Positions 41,590-50,429 of a stretch of DNA of 64,000 bases are shown here, piece by piece. The position numbers and the translations under genes are program-made. The notes below the pieces were generated by a model. The model was given only the letters and a program-made list of their open reading frames with translations, was not told the DNA's origin and searched no databases. Position 1 is the first letter of the stretch, and each line of letters starts with the position of its first letter. This DNA comes from Caulobacter sp. CCUG 60055 (lineage in GTDB: Bacteria > Pseudomonadota > Alphaproteobacteria > Caulobacterales > Caulobacteraceae): the NCBI RefSeq assembly GCF_022750545.1, contig NZ_PUIC01000003.1:434001-498000 (forward strand), read 5' to 3'.

Positions 41590-42651
41590 ATGACCCATCG
41601 CATCCTCTTCGTCGTCGACGGCGGCCCCCGGATCGGGGGCGGCCACCTGATGCGATGCCGCACCCTGGCCGAGGCGCTGCGCGCACGCGGCGCGCGGACC
41701 GATTTCGTCGTCCCGTCGGGGGCGGCCGCCATCGCCGCCTCGGTGCTGGGCGGGGGCTGGGAGCGCGCCGGGCCGGGCCGCGAGGCCGCCCTGGTCCGCG
41801 TCGCCGCCCCGGGCGAGGACCTGGCGGCGTCGGCCGCCGCGTTCGCCGACGCCATCCCGGCCGACGCCCTGGTGTTTGACGGCTACGCCCTGGCCGCCGC
41901 GGACGAGACCCGCGCGGCCCGCGGGCGGCCCGTCCTGGCGCTCGACGATCTGGCTGACCGCCCGCACGCCTGCGATCTGCTGGTCGACAGCGGTCTGGGG
42001 CGGATGCTCGAGGACTATGCCGCGCTGGTCCCGGAGGGCGCGACGGTGCTGGCGGGGCCGGGCTACGCCCCGATCCGCGAGGATTTCGCCCGCGCTCGCC
42101 CGGCCGCCCTGGCCCGGCGGGAGGCGGCCGGGCCGGTCTCGACGGTGCTGGTCTCGCTCGGCCTGACCGATCTTGGCGGGGTCAGCGGGCGCGTGGCGCG
42201 GACCCTGGCGCCGCTGCTCGGCCCGGCCCGGATGGTGGTGGCGCTGGGCGGTGGCGCGCCCAGCCTGGCGGCGCTGGAGGCCATGGCGGCGGCCGACGCC
42301 CGGCTGGACCTGCGCGTCGACGCGCCGGACATGGCCGCCCTGTGCGCCGAGGCCGACATCGCGGTCGGCGCCGGCGGCGGCTCGGCCTGGGAGCGGGCGA
42401 CGCTCGGCCTGCCGGCCCTGACCCTGGTGCTCGCCGACAACCAGCGGCGCGGGGCCGAGCGGATGGCCGCCGCCGGGGCGACCTTGCCGCTGGCGATCGA
42501 CGATCCGGACTTCGAGACGGCGCTGGCGCGGTCCTTCCGCCGGCTGACCGGCGAGCCGGCGCTGCGGCGCGGCCTGGCCGCGCGCTCGGCCGCCCTGTGC
42601 GACGGCCTGGGCGCCGGCCGCGTCGCCGAGGCCCTGCTGGCGCGGCTCTAG
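41590..42651 (+). CDS. pseG: PseG, UDP-2,4-diacetamido-2,4,6-trideoxy-beta-L-altropyranose hydrolase
   Basis: A 353-residue GT-B-fold enzyme that removes UDP in the pseudaminic acid pathway. The N-terminus FVVDGGPRIGGGHLMRCRTLAEALRARG has the family GxGHxxRC motif with the catalytic His. The C-terminal half carries the UDP-binding VGAGGGSAWERATLGLPAL. The pathway ends in flagellin glycosylation in Caulobacter-type bacteria (flmD position). The gene is convergent with pseI, with stops overlapping at CTAG. Confidence 0.9.
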   Translation: MTHRILFVVDGGPRIGGGHLMRCRTLAEALRARGARTDFVVPSGAAAIAASVLGGGWERAGPGREAALVRVAAPGEDLAASAAAFADAIPADALVFDGYALAAADETRAARGRPVLALDDLADRPHACDLLVDSGLGRMLEDYAALVPEGATVLAGPGYAPIREDFARARPAALARREAAGPVSTVLVSLGLTDLGGVSGRVARTLAPLLGPARMVVALGGGAPSLAALEAMAAADARLDLRVDAPDMAALCAEADIAVGAGGGSAWERATLGLPALTLVLADNQRRGAERMAAAGATLPLAIDDPDFETALARSFRRLTGEPALRRGLAARSAALCDGLGAGRVAEALLARL

Positions 42652-43709
42652 GCCCCTTCGACCATCTCCCAGGCCAGGGCCTCGCCGCGCTTGAGATCGC
42701 GGGCGGCGCGGCGGCCGAGCACGTGGTCCAGCGCCTTGGGCGGCAGGCCGTGGCCGGGGCGGATGGAGCGGATGTTGGCCGGGGTCAGCGCCTCGCCGGC
42801 CGCGACGTCGGCCACGACGTAAAGCGAGCGGCGGAACTGGGCGTTGGCCGCCTCCGAGCCCTTGAGGTCGTAGTGGGCGCGGCCCAGGGCCGCCCAGGCG
42901 TCCTTGCAGTCGCGGACCAGGGCGGCGAACTCGTCCGGCTCCAGGCTGAAGCCGGCGTCCGGGCCGCCGTCGGCGCGGGCCAGGGTGAAGTGCTTCTCGA
43001 TCACCGCCGCGCCCAGGGCCACGGCGGCGACCGAGGCGGCGGTTCCGGGCGTGTGGTCCGACAGGCCGGCGACGACGCCGAAGCGGGCGGCGAGGTCGGC
43101 GACGGTGCGGACATTGGCCTCGGCGATCGGGGCCGGATAGGCGCTGACGCAGTGCAGCAGCGCCAGCTGCGCGCAGCCGTTGGCCCGGGCGGTCGCCGCC
43201 GCCTCCTCGATCTCGGCGAGGTTGGCGAGGCCCGTCGAGATGATCATCGGCTTGCCGCGCCGGGCGACGCTGGCGATCAGCGGCAGGTCGACGGCCTCGA
43301 ACGAGGCGATCTTGTAGGCGGGGGCGTCCAGGCTCTCCAGCAGTTCGATCGCCGTTTCGTCGAAGGGGGTGGAGAACAGGGTCACGCCGCGCTCGCGCGC
43401 CCGCCGGAACAGGGCCGCGTGCCATTCGTAGGGGGTGTAGGCCTCGCCGTAGAGGTCGTGCAGGGTGCGCCCGCCCCAGGGGCCGCCCGCGATGCGGAAC
43501 TCCGGGCGGTCCGAGGCGATGGTGATGGTGTCGGGGGTGTAGGTCTGGATCTTGATTGCGTCGCAGCCGGTGGCCGCGGCGGCGTCGATCATGGCCAGGG
43601 CCCGGTCCAGCGAGCCGTTGTGGTTGCCCGACAGCTCGCAGATCACGAAGGGCGGCTGATCCTCGCCGATGCGGCGGCCGGCGATCTCTACGAAGGGGGC
43701 GGCGGTCAC
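42648..43709 (-). CDS. pseI: PseI, pseudaminic acid synthase
   Basis: A 353-residue NeuB-family enzyme that condenses the 6-deoxy-altrose sugar with phosphoenolpyruvate. The barrel domain has CELSGNHNGSLDRALAMIDAAAATGCDAIKIQTYTPDT and a LLHCVSAYPAPIAEANV active-site segment. The last 60 residues form the SAF (antifreeze-like) domain (SLYVVADVAAGEALTPANIRSIRPG). The GTG start at 43709 overlaps the pseC stop as GTGA. Pseudaminic rather than sialic acid is inferred from the linked pseG and pseC. Confidence 0.9.
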   Translation of the reverse strand: MTAAPFVEIAGRRIGEDQPPFVICELSGNHNGSLDRALAMIDAAAATGCDAIKIQTYTPDTITIASDRPEFRIAGGPWGGRTLHDLYGEAYTPYEWHAALFRRARERGVTLFSTPFDETAIELLESLDAPAYKIASFEAVDLPLIASVARRGKPMIISTGLANLAEIEEAAATARANGCAQLALLHCVSAYPAPIAEANVRTVADLAARFGVVAGLSDHTPGTAASVAAVALGAAVIEKHFTLARADGGPDAGFSLEPDEFAALVRDCKDAWAALGRAHYDLKGSEAANAQFRRSLYVVADVAAGEALTPANIRSIRPGHGLPPKALDHVLGRRAARDLKRGEALAWEMVEGA

Positions 43710-44926
43710 AGGCGCAGCGCCTCCTTCAGGGCCTCGACCACGCGGGCGGGATCGTCGTCGGCCATGCCGGGGAACAGCGGCAGGGACAGGCAGCGCCCGT
43801 ACCAGGCGTCCGCGCCGGGCAGGTGCAGGTCCGGCTCCAGGGCGCGATAATAAGGCTGGCGATGCACCGGGATGTAGTGGACCTGGGTTCCGATCCCCCT
43901 GGCCTGCAGGTCGGCCATCACCGCCCGGCGCGAGCGGCCGGCGGCCTCGAAATCGATCAGGGCCACGAACAGGTGCGGCGCGGCGCGGCTCCAGGCCGGC
44001 TCGTGCGCGGCCCGCACCATGGGGGCCAGCGGGGCCAGCAGGTCGCGATAGCGCGCCGCCAGCGCCCGGCGGCGGGCGACGAAGGCCGGCAGCTTGCCGA
44101 GCTGGCTGAGGCCGAGGGCGCAGAGCACGTCGGGCAGGCGGTAATTGAAGCCCACCTCGGCCATCTCGTAGTACCAGGGGTTCGGGTCGTTGCCGCCGTC
44201 GAAGGCGAGGTCGGCCTGGGCGAAGCTGTCCGGGTCGCGGGTCAGGCCGTGGCTGCGCGCGGCGCGCAGGCGCCGGGCCAGGCGCGGATCGCCCGTCGTC
44301 ACCATGCCGCCCTCGCCGGTGGCGATGGTCTTGACCGGATGGAAGCTGAAGCAGGTCGCGGCGCTGTGGCGGCTGTCGCCGACACGCTCCGGGCCGGTCT
44401 CGAAGTCCATGGTCGAGCCGACGGCGTGGCAGGCGTCCTCGATCAGGACGGCACCGTCCTCGCGGGCCAGGGCGGCCAGGGCGGGCAGGTCGACGACCGC
44501 GCCGGTCATGTGGACGGGCAGGATGGCGGCGATCTTGCGCCCCGCCCCTACGGCCCGCTGCAGGGCGTCGGCCAGGGTGGCCGGGGTCATCAGGCCGCTG
44601 TCGGCGTCGACGTCGGCGAACACCACCTCGGCCCCGACGAAGCGGGCGCAGTTGGCGGTGGCGACGAAGGTGGTCGAGGGGACGATGCAGACCTGGCCCG
44701 GCTTGACGTCCAGGGCCAGCATGGCCAGGTGCAGGGCGGCGGTGCCGTTGGCGCAGGCCACGGCGTGCGGCGCGCCGACCGCCTCGGCGAACGCCGCCTC
44801 GAACGCCTCGACGCGCGGGCCGGTGGTCAGGAAATCCGAGCGCAGGGCGGCGGCGACGGCGGCGATGTCGTCGTCGTCGATCGCCTGGCGGCCATAGGGC
44901 AGGAAGGAGGGGGCGGCTTGGCTCAC
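43706..44926 (-). CDS. pseC: PseC, UDP-4-amino-4,6-dideoxy-altrose aminotransferase
   Basis: A 406-residue PLP-dependent sugar aminotransferase (DegT/DnrJ fold). The N-terminal part has FLPYGRQAIDDDDIAAV and FLTTGPRVEAFEAAFA. The PLP-binding Lys is in CFSFHPVKTIATGEGG, with EDACHAVGS before it. It converts the PseB product in pseudaminic acid synthesis. A GTG at 44926 fits the family N-terminus, though without a good ribosome-binding site. pseI follows with a GTGA overlap. Confidence 0.9.
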   Translation of the reverse strand: MSQAAPSFLPYGRQAIDDDDIAAVAAALRSDFLTTGPRVEAFEAAFAEAVGAPHAVACANGTAALHLAMLALDVKPGQVCIVPSTTFVATANCARFVGAEVVFADVDADSGLMTPATLADALQRAVGAGRKIAAILPVHMTGAVVDLPALAALAREDGAVLIEDACHAVGSTMDFETGPERVGDSRHSAATCFSFHPVKTIATGEGGMVTTGDPRLARRLRAARSHGLTRDPDSFAQADLAFDGGNDPNPWYYEMAEVGFNYRLPDVLCALGLSQLGKLPAFVARRRALAARYRDLLAPLAPMVRAAHEPAWSRAAPHLFVALIDFEAAGRSRRAVMADLQARGIGTQVHYIPVHRQPYYRALEPDLHLPGADAWYGRCLSLPLFPGMADDDPARVVEALKEALRL

Positions 44927-44963
44927 GGGCGCGAGTTTAACCCTGTTCGGGGCGCCCGAAATG

Positions 44964-45296
44964 TTAATCCTCGCCGTCGGTCGCGGCGGCGGGCGCGCCA
45001 TTGCGGCGGAAACCCTTGCCGCGGGCCATGGGTTTCTTCTCGCCCTTGGCCTTGGCGGCGATCTCCTTGAGCTTGACGCCCTGGAGCACCGACAGGATCG
45101 TGCCCGGCGCGCCCTTGTCCGGGTCGCCGAAGGCGCGGCCATAGGTCTTGATGCGGTCCTCAACCGAGCCGAGGAATTCGCCCTCCCAGTCGGAGAGCTC
45201 GACGCCCTTGCGCGCGGCCGTCCGCCGCGCGCGCTTCAACGCGTTCAGCGCGGCCCGTCTGGCCTGCGCCTTGGCGTCGGGCGGGCCTTTCCTCAC
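44964..45296 (-). CDS. Basic protein of unknown function, coupled to gapR
   Basis: A 110-residue, highly basic protein with many Lys and Arg residues. The N-terminus (AKAQARRAALNALKRARRTAARKGVELSDWEGEFL) reads as a charged helix, followed by SVEDRIKTYGRAFGDPDKG and a Lys-rich tail. I do not recognise a family. The start overlaps the gapR stop as ATGA, so the two are made together. A role at DNA would fit, but this is inference. Confidence 0.75.
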   Translation of the reverse strand: MRKGPPDAKAQARRAALNALKRARRTAARKGVELSDWEGEFLGSVEDRIKTYGRAFGDPDKGAPGTILSVLQGVKLKEIAAKAKGEKKPMARGKGFRRNGAPAAATDGED

Positions 45297-45559
45297 AGAC
45301 CCCCGATGGCGGACAGATAGAGGTCGATCAGCGCCTCTTCCTCCTGGCGCTTGGCCTTGTCCTGCTTGCGCATGCGGATGACCTTGCGCAGCACCTTGAC
45401 GTCGAAGCCTTCGCCCTTGGCCTCGGCGAACACGTCCTTGATGTGGGCCATGACCTCGGCCTTCTCCTCTTCGAGGCGCTCGACGCGCTCGATGATGGTC
45501 TTCAGGCGGGTCTGGGCGGTGGCGTTGAGGATGTCGACGGTGACTTGATCTTCGGACAT
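45293..45559 (-). CDS. gapR: GapR, DUF2312 nucleoid-associated protein
   Basis: An 88-residue coiled-coil protein. The central part LKTIIERVERLEEEKAEVMAHIKDVFAEAKGEGFDVKVLRKVIRMRKQDKAKRQEEEAL is the DUF2312 signature, and the length equals GapR of Caulobacter. GapR tetramers clamp overtwisted DNA ahead of replication and transcription and stimulate topoisomerases. A four-base overlap couples it to a basic protein of unknown role. Confidence 0.95.
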   Translation of the reverse strand: MSEDQVTVDILNATAQTRLKTIIERVERLEEEKAEVMAHIKDVFAEAKGEGFDVKVLRKVIRMRKQDKAKRQEEEALIDLYLSAIGGL

Positions 45560-45625
45560 GGCGAAAGGGTCTTCCGAGTCGCGGGAGAGGAAAAGGCCGC
45601 GCTTCCTACCCGCGCGCGGGCCGTC

Positions 45626-46240
45626 TCACAACAGGCCGCAGCGTTCCAGCGCCGGGCGCAGGGCGGCCGGGTCGTCGAACAGGTGGACGTGGAAGCCGAG
45701 GGCGCGGGCCGCTTCGATGTTGGCGAGGTTGTCGTCGACGAACAGCAGTTCGCCCGGCGCGCGGCCGGCCCGGCGGGCGGTCAGGTGGTAGATCTCCGGC
45801 TCGGGCTTGATCAGGCCCTCGACGCCCGAGACCACGATGTCGGACAGCCGCCCGAAGGCCGGGCTCATGGCGAACACCTGCTGGGCCGTCTCGGCCGGCA
45901 TGTTGGTCAGGCCGAACATCGGCACGTCGCGGGCGTGCAGGTCCTCGATGGCCGCGACGGTCTCGTCGATCGGGCCGGAGAACATCTCCCACCAGCGGTC
46001 GCGCCAGGCGGCGATGGCCGGGGCGTGCTCGGGGTGCTCGGCGCTCAGCCGGGCGACGTTTTCGGAAAAGGAAAGGCCCCGGTCGGTCTCGGCGTGCCAG
46101 GCCATGGTGCAGACGTGGCTCAGGAACCAGTCGCGCTCGGCGGCGTCGGGGAAGATCTTGGAATAGAGGGTGCGCGGATCCCAGCGCACGATCACATTGC
46201 CGACGTCCCAGACGACGGCGCTGGGACGTTCGGCGGACAC
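45626..46240 (-). CDS. HAD-superfamily phosphatase, YihX-like
   Basis: A 204-residue HAD hydrolase of subclass IA. Motif I is VVWDVGNVIV: the nucleophile Asp is present, while the usual second Asp is replaced by Gly. This is also seen in YihX-type sugar phosphatases (DLGNV). Motif II is GLTNM, motif III contains the Lys of GLIKPEPEIY, and motif IV is FVDDNLANI. The GTG start lies ten bases after the rpmJ stop, so the genes are probably co-transcribed. The substrate is unknown. Confidence 0.87.
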   Translation of the reverse strand: MSAERPSAVVWDVGNVIVRWDPRTLYSKIFPDAAERDWFLSHVCTMAWHAETDRGLSFSENVARLSAEHPEHAPAIAAWRDRWWEMFSGPIDETVAAIEDLHARDVPMFGLTNMPAETAQQVFAMSPAFGRLSDIVVSGVEGLIKPEPEIYHLTARRAGRAPGELLFVDDNLANIEAARALGFHVHLFDDPAALRPALERCGLL

Positions 46241-46250
46241 GACGCGGTTC

Positions 46251-46376
46251 TTAGCCTTGCTTGGCCTTGAAGCGCGGATCGGTCTTGTTGATCACGTAGA
46301 TCCGGCCCTTGCGGCGCACGAGCTTGCAGTCGCGATGGCGGCTCTTAAGGGACTTCAGCGAGCTTCTGACCTTCAT
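46251..46376 (-). CDS. rpmJ: Ribosomal protein bL36
   Basis: A 41-residue protein beginning [19 protein letters not shown] and ending PRFKAKQG, typical of bL36. Only one Cys is present, so it is the zinc-free (C-minus) form. The gene is shorter than many automatic length cut-offs. It heads a short unit with the HAD gene. The promoter must lie within 46377-46543, but I cannot point to it. Confidence 0.95.
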   Translation of the reverse strand: MKVRSSLKSLKSRHRDCKLVRRKGRIYVINKTDPRFKAKQG

Positions 46377-46543
46377 GACTTTCGTCTCGTTAGTTTCGCG
46401 TGGCGATCCGCGCGCGAACGGGCGCGCAATCAGACCGGCCGGTTGATCTGGAGGGCGGGTCTATAGTTTCAAGGCGGCCCGGAGTCAATCACGGCCTTGT
46501 CAGAACCGGGCCCCGTTGAACCGTCGCCGATGCGCGTTAGCCT

Positions 46544-47866
46544 ATGATGATGCATCGTCGCGCTTTCATGTTGATGGCGGCCGCGGGTCTCGCCGACCCG
46601 ACCCCGCCGCTGAAGATCCAGACCGCCCAGGCCCCGGCGGCTCCGGCCCCGGCCGCCGCCGCGCCGGCCTCCAGCGGCGACGCGGCCTTCGACGCCTGGC
46701 TTTCGGCCTTCCGCGCCCGGGCCGCCGGGGCCGGCGTGCCGCAGGCGGTGATCGACCGCGAGCTGGCCGGGCTGACGCCCAACCCCAAGGTCGTCGCCCT
46801 CGACGGCCGCCAGCCTGAATTCTCCAAGCCGGTGGGCGACTACCTGCGCGGGGTGGTCTCGGACGACCGCGTCGCCATCGGCCGCAGCAAGCGCGAGAGC
46901 CTGACCTGGCTGCCGGACGTCTCTCGCCGCTTCGGGGTTCCCGGCGACATCCTGCTCGGGGTGTGGGCGATGGAATCGGCCTTCGGGGCGGTGCAGGGCG
47001 ATTTCGACACCGTCCGCTCGTTGGCCACCCTGGCCTATGACGGCCGCCGCCGCGACTGGGCCGAGCTGCAGCTGATCGCCGCCCTGCGCATCCTGGCTTC
47101 CGGCGAGGCGACGCGGGCGCAGTTGAAGGGCTCCTGGGCGGGGGCCATGGGCCAGACCCAGTTCGTGCCCGAGACCTTCCTCAGCACCGCCGTCGACGGC
47201 GACGGCGACGGCCGCCGCGACATCTGGGGCTCGCCCGCCGACGCCCTGGCCTCGGCGGCCAACCTGCTGGCCAAGGCGGGCTGGCGGCGCGGCGAGGGCT
47301 GGGCGCGCGAAGTGGTCCTGCCCGCCGGGTTCGACTACGGCCTGTCGGAGGGGCCCAGGCAGACCCCGGCGGCCTGGGCGGCGCTGGGGGTCAGGCCGGC
47401 GGACGGCTACGGCTGGAGCGAGGCCGATTCCCTGGCCGAGGCCCAGCTGATGCTGCCGGCCGGCGCGGCGGGGCCCGCCTTCCTGCTGTTCCCCAACCAT
47501 TTCGTCATCCGCAAGTACAACAACTCGCTGGCCTACGCCCTGGCGGCGGGCATGCTGGCCGACCGCTTCACCGGCGGCGGGCCGCTGGTCGCGCCCTGGC
47601 CCTACGAGACGCCGCTGTCGCTGGCCGACCGGGTGGCCGCCCAGCAGGCCCTGGCCAGGCTGGGCTTCGATCCCGGCTCGGCCGACGGGGTGGTCGGGGT
47701 CAACACCCGCGCGGCCCTGCGCGCCTGGCAGAAGGCGCGGCGCCTGCCGGCCGACGGCTACCTGTCGGCGTCGGTCATCCAGCAACTCAGGGCCGAGGCC
47801 GGGATCGCCGCCGCCCCGTCCCCCGTCCCCGCGCCGCAGCCGGCGTCGCCGCCGACCGGACGCTGA
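46544..47866 (+). CDS. MltB-type lytic murein transglycosylase
   Basis: A 440-residue exported enzyme that cuts the glycan strand of peptidoglycan with formation of 1,6-anhydro-muramic acid. The N-terminus HRRAFMLMAAAGLA has a twin-arginine-like pattern. The catalytic Glu is in GVWAMESAFGAVQGD, followed by GSWAGAMGQTQFVPETFL and the FPNHFVIRKYNNSLAYALA segment. A C-terminal peptidoglycan-binding domain (ALARLGFDPGSADGVVGVNTRAALRAWQ) and a Pro-rich tail complete it. It stands alone, convergent with the MFS gene. Confidence 0.92.
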   Translation: MMMHRRAFMLMAAAGLADPTPPLKIQTAQAPAAPAPAAAAPASSGDAAFDAWLSAFRARAAGAGVPQAVIDRELAGLTPNPKVVALDGRQPEFSKPVGDYLRGVVSDDRVAIGRSKRESLTWLPDVSRRFGVPGDILLGVWAMESAFGAVQGDFDTVRSLATLAYDGRRRDWAELQLIAALRILASGEATRAQLKGSWAGAMGQTQFVPETFLSTAVDGDGDGRRDIWGSPADALASAANLLAKAGWRRGEGWAREVVLPAGFDYGLSEGPRQTPAAWAALGVRPADGYGWSEADSLAEAQLMLPAGAAGPAFLLFPNHFVIRKYNNSLAYALAAGMLADRFTGGGPLVAPWPYETPLSLADRVAAQQALARLGFDPGSADGVVGVNTRAALRAWQKARRLPADGYLSASVIQQLRAEAGIAAAPSPVPAPQPASPPTGR

Positions 47867-47873
47867 GGCGGCT

Positions 47874-49199
47874 TCACGAGCCCTCCTCGGTGCGCTCCAG
47901 GGTGGCGAGGGCGGCGTCGGCGTCGGTGGCCGGGTTCTCGCCGGCGCTGCGCAGCGGCTGGCTCAGGAAGGCGTAGGCCAGCATCGCCGCCAGGATCGCC
48001 GCGTTCAGCAGGAACGGCGCGGCGTGGACCATTTCATAGAGCTTCACATAGGCCGGGCCGAGCACGACGTTGACGCCGTTGACGGCGGCTATGGCCCCGG
48101 CGACGCGGGCCTGCTCCTCGCCGCTCACCGCCAGCGAGGCCCCGGCGGTGAAGCCCGGCCGCGCGAAGCTGAAGCCCAGCACCGCCAGGGCGTAGCCGAC
48201 CACCACGCTCCAGTAGTCGGGGGCCAGGGCGATCATCAGGCAGGCGGCCGCCGCCAGGCCCGCGCCCCAGCGCAGCAGGTGCTTGGGGTTCATCCGGAAC
48301 ATGCGGATCAGGCCCCATTGGGCCAGCACGCCGGCGATGGCCCCGGTCATCATCGCCACGGTGATGAAGCCCTGCGCCTTCAGCGGCGGCAGGTGCAGCT
48401 TGTCGATGATCATGAAGCCGAGAATCTGGGTGTTGGCGGTCTGGCACGAGGCGATCAGGAAGCCGTAGACCAGGAACGGCGTCAGGCGCGGGTCGCGCCA
48501 CAGGGGGCGCAGCTTGCCCTCGGCCTTGGCGGCGGCCGGCACGAACCGCTCCTGGCCGGGGGTCAGCCGGCGCGGACCGGCCCAGGCCTCCGGCAGGCCG
48601 CGCGCGACGACCACCAGCGTGACCAGGGCGATGAGGGCAAAGGTGTACATCGGCCCGGCCAGGCCGACGATCGGCAGGATGAACAGGGGGGCCACCGCCG
48701 GGCCGATGATGGTGCCGAGGCCCGTGGCGCCGGCCAGGGCCGCCATGGTCTCGGTGCGCTGGTCGCGGCCGGTGCGCTCGGCCATGTAGGCCTGGGTGGC
48801 CGGGCTGGCGGCCGAGCCGAAGGTGCCGAACAGGGCGCGGGCGAACAGGAACAGCACGAAGATGGCCGCCGGCGCGGCCAGATGCCTCAGGCCGGCGCTG
48901 ACCACCAGGCCGCAGCACAGCATCGACATCATGAAGCCGGCCAGGCCGAGGATGATCATCGGCTTGCGGCCGCGCAGGTCGGCCTGCCGCGCCCAGATCG
49001 GCGAGGTGGCCGCCCACAGCAGGGCCGACAGCGAGAAGATCGCCGCCACCATCGGGTCGGGAATGCCGATCTCGCGGCCGATGGACGGCAGGATCGACTG
49101 CATGCCGGTGACGCCCAGCGACGTGACGATGGAGACCGCGAACAGGATGCCGAAGGCGCGACGGCGGTCGCGTTCGCTGACGGCGACGATGTCGATCAT
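47874..49199 (-). CDS. MFS transporter, TetA/Bcr-like
   Basis: A 441-residue major facilitator with 12 predicted membrane segments. Motif A appears as WARQADLRGRKPMIILG and motif C-like GTIIGPAVAP in the fifth helix. It probably exports a drug or metabolite with proton exchange. The ATG at 49199 is the first plausible start; longer reading adds Gln/Pro-rich sequence. It is divergent from motA with 177 bases between them. Confidence 0.88.
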   Translation of the reverse strand: MIDIVAVSERDRRRAFGILFAVSIVTSLGVTGMQSILPSIGREIGIPDPMVAAIFSLSALLWAATSPIWARQADLRGRKPMIILGLAGFMMSMLCCGLVVSAGLRHLAAPAAIFVLFLFARALFGTFGSAASPATQAYMAERTGRDQRTETMAALAGATGLGTIIGPAVAPLFILPIVGLAGPMYTFALIALVTLVVVARGLPEAWAGPRRLTPGQERFVPAAAKAEGKLRPLWRDPRLTPFLVYGFLIASCQTANTQILGFMIIDKLHLPPLKAQGFITVAMMTGAIAGVLAQWGLIRMFRMNPKHLLRWGAGLAAAACLMIALAPDYWSVVVGYALAVLGFSFARPGFTAGASLAVSGEEQARVAGAIAAVNGVNVVLGPAYVKLYEMVHAAPFLLNAAILAAMLAYAFLSQPLRSAGENPATDADAALATLERTEEGS

Positions 49200-49250
49200 G
49201 ATCAGAGCGTTGGCCGGGGCGGGTTGATCCCGCTCTCCCTCTCCTCCCTG

Positions 49251-49316
49251 AACGTTGATTAGTCGGAGGCGGCCCAGGGCGCAATGCAAACGCGGAATTA
49301 AACATTAACGTTGATT
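49251..49316. repeat. Direct repeats in the MFS/motA intergenic region
   Basis: AACGTTGATT occurs at 49251-49260 and again at 49307-49316, both on the plus strand and 56 bases apart. The second copy overlaps a TTAAACATTAAC patch. They may be binding sites for a regulator of motA. Confidence 0.45.
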
Positions 49317-49376
49317 GTGGGTATCCCGCGGCCGTCGAAACGGCGAGCCCGCGCCGCCTCGGGGGTCACGCGCTAC

Positions 49377-50249
49377 ATGTTCCAGATCATCGGCATCGTC
49401 CTGCTGTTCGGGTTGGTGTTCGGAAGCTTCATCATGTCGGGCGGCAAGATCGGGGTGATCCTCGAGGCCGCCCCGCACGAGCTGATGGCCATCGGCGGCG
49501 CCGGCGTGGCGGCGTTCCTGATTTCGAACTCGATGGCGACGATCAAGGCCACCGGCGGCGGCTTCAAGAAGATCTTCAGCGGCCCGAAATGGAAGGCGTC
49601 GGACTACACTGACCTCCTGTCGCTGCTGTTCCTGCTGACCAAGACCATGAAGTCCAAGGGCGTCATCGCCCTGGAGAGCCACATCGAACGCCCGGAAGAG
49701 AGCACCATCTTCTCGCGCTATCCCAAGGTGATGAAGGACCACTTCGCCGTCGCCTTCATCTGCGACACCCTGCGGATGATGACCATGAACCTGGAGGACC
49801 CCCACCAGGTCGAGGACGCGATGGAGAAGCAGCTCGAAAAGCATCACCACGAGGCCCTGGCCCCGGCCCACGCCCTGACCAACATGGCCGACGCCCTGCC
49901 GGCGCTGGGCATCGTCGCCGCCGTGCTGGGGGTCATCAAGACCATGGGCTCGATCACCGAGCCGCCGGCCGTGCTCGGCGCGATGATCGGCGGCGCCCTG
50001 GTCGGCACCTTCCTCGGCGTGTTCCTGGCCTATGGCCTGGTCGGGCCGATGGCCCAGCGTCTGAAGGACGTCGTCGACGAGGAGGGCGCGTTCTACCGCA
50101 TCATCCAGTCGGTGCTGGTCGCCCATCTTCACGGCAACGCCGCCCAGATTTCGGTCGAAATCGGCCGCGGCAACGTTCCCTCCCCCTCGCAGCCCAGCTT
50201 CCTGGAGCTCGAAGAGGCGCTCGGCGCCATTCCTAACGACGCGGTCTGA
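49377..50249 (+). CDS. motA: MotA, flagellar stator subunit
   Basis: A 290-residue inner-membrane protein that forms the proton-driven stator with MotB. The N-terminus FQIIGIVLLFGLVFGSF is the first helix. PHELMAIGGAGVAAFLI follows, and the large cytoplasmic loop carries the charged residues that act on FliG (RYPKVMKDHFAVAFICDTLRMM). The last two helices are LPALGIVAAVLGVIKTMG and LGVFLAYGLVGPMAQRL. The ATG at 49377 is chosen over one 22 codons upstream because it matches the family start. No motB is adjacent, as in Caulobacter. Confidence 0.94.
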   Translation: MFQIIGIVLLFGLVFGSFIMSGGKIGVILEAAPHELMAIGGAGVAAFLISNSMATIKATGGGFKKIFSGPKWKASDYTDLLSLLFLLTKTMKSKGVIALESHIERPEESTIFSRYPKVMKDHFAVAFICDTLRMMTMNLEDPHQVEDAMEKQLEKHHHEALAPAHALTNMADALPALGIVAAVLGVIKTMGSITEPPAVLGAMIGGALVGTFLGVFLAYGLVGPMAQRLKDVVDEEGAFYRIIQSVLVAHLHGNAAQISVEIGRGNVPSPSQPSFLELEEALGAIPNDAV

Positions 50250-50429
50250 CCGCCCGTTCGCCGCCGCCCGTCGCGGCGCGCCCGCCCGAAGCCGTTTCGG
50301 CGCGGAACGACCCGCCGTGAGCGGAGGGTCGCAGAACCGTCTTGCCGGGTCCTGGAAATGGGGGCTTACTCGCCGGCGGGGGGCGCGAGACTCAACGACG
50401 CGCTCTAACCTCCAAAGGGAGCCAGGACT
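50250..50429. other. Intergenic region without a gene
   Basis: These 180 bases lie between motA and the Ala-rich lipoprotein gene and should hold the promoter of the latter. GACCC and GGGTC near 50308-50330 could form a weak hairpin. Nothing else stands out. Confidence 0.35.

Noticed and set aside
45626..46240. HAD protein as an inactive enzyme because the second Asp of motif I is missing
   Set aside because: The DxGNV variant is normal in YihX-type phosphatases, and motifs II to IV are intact.
49297..49308. TTAAACATTAAC as a CtrA box before motA
   Set aside because: The two TTAA half-sites are three bases apart instead of seven.
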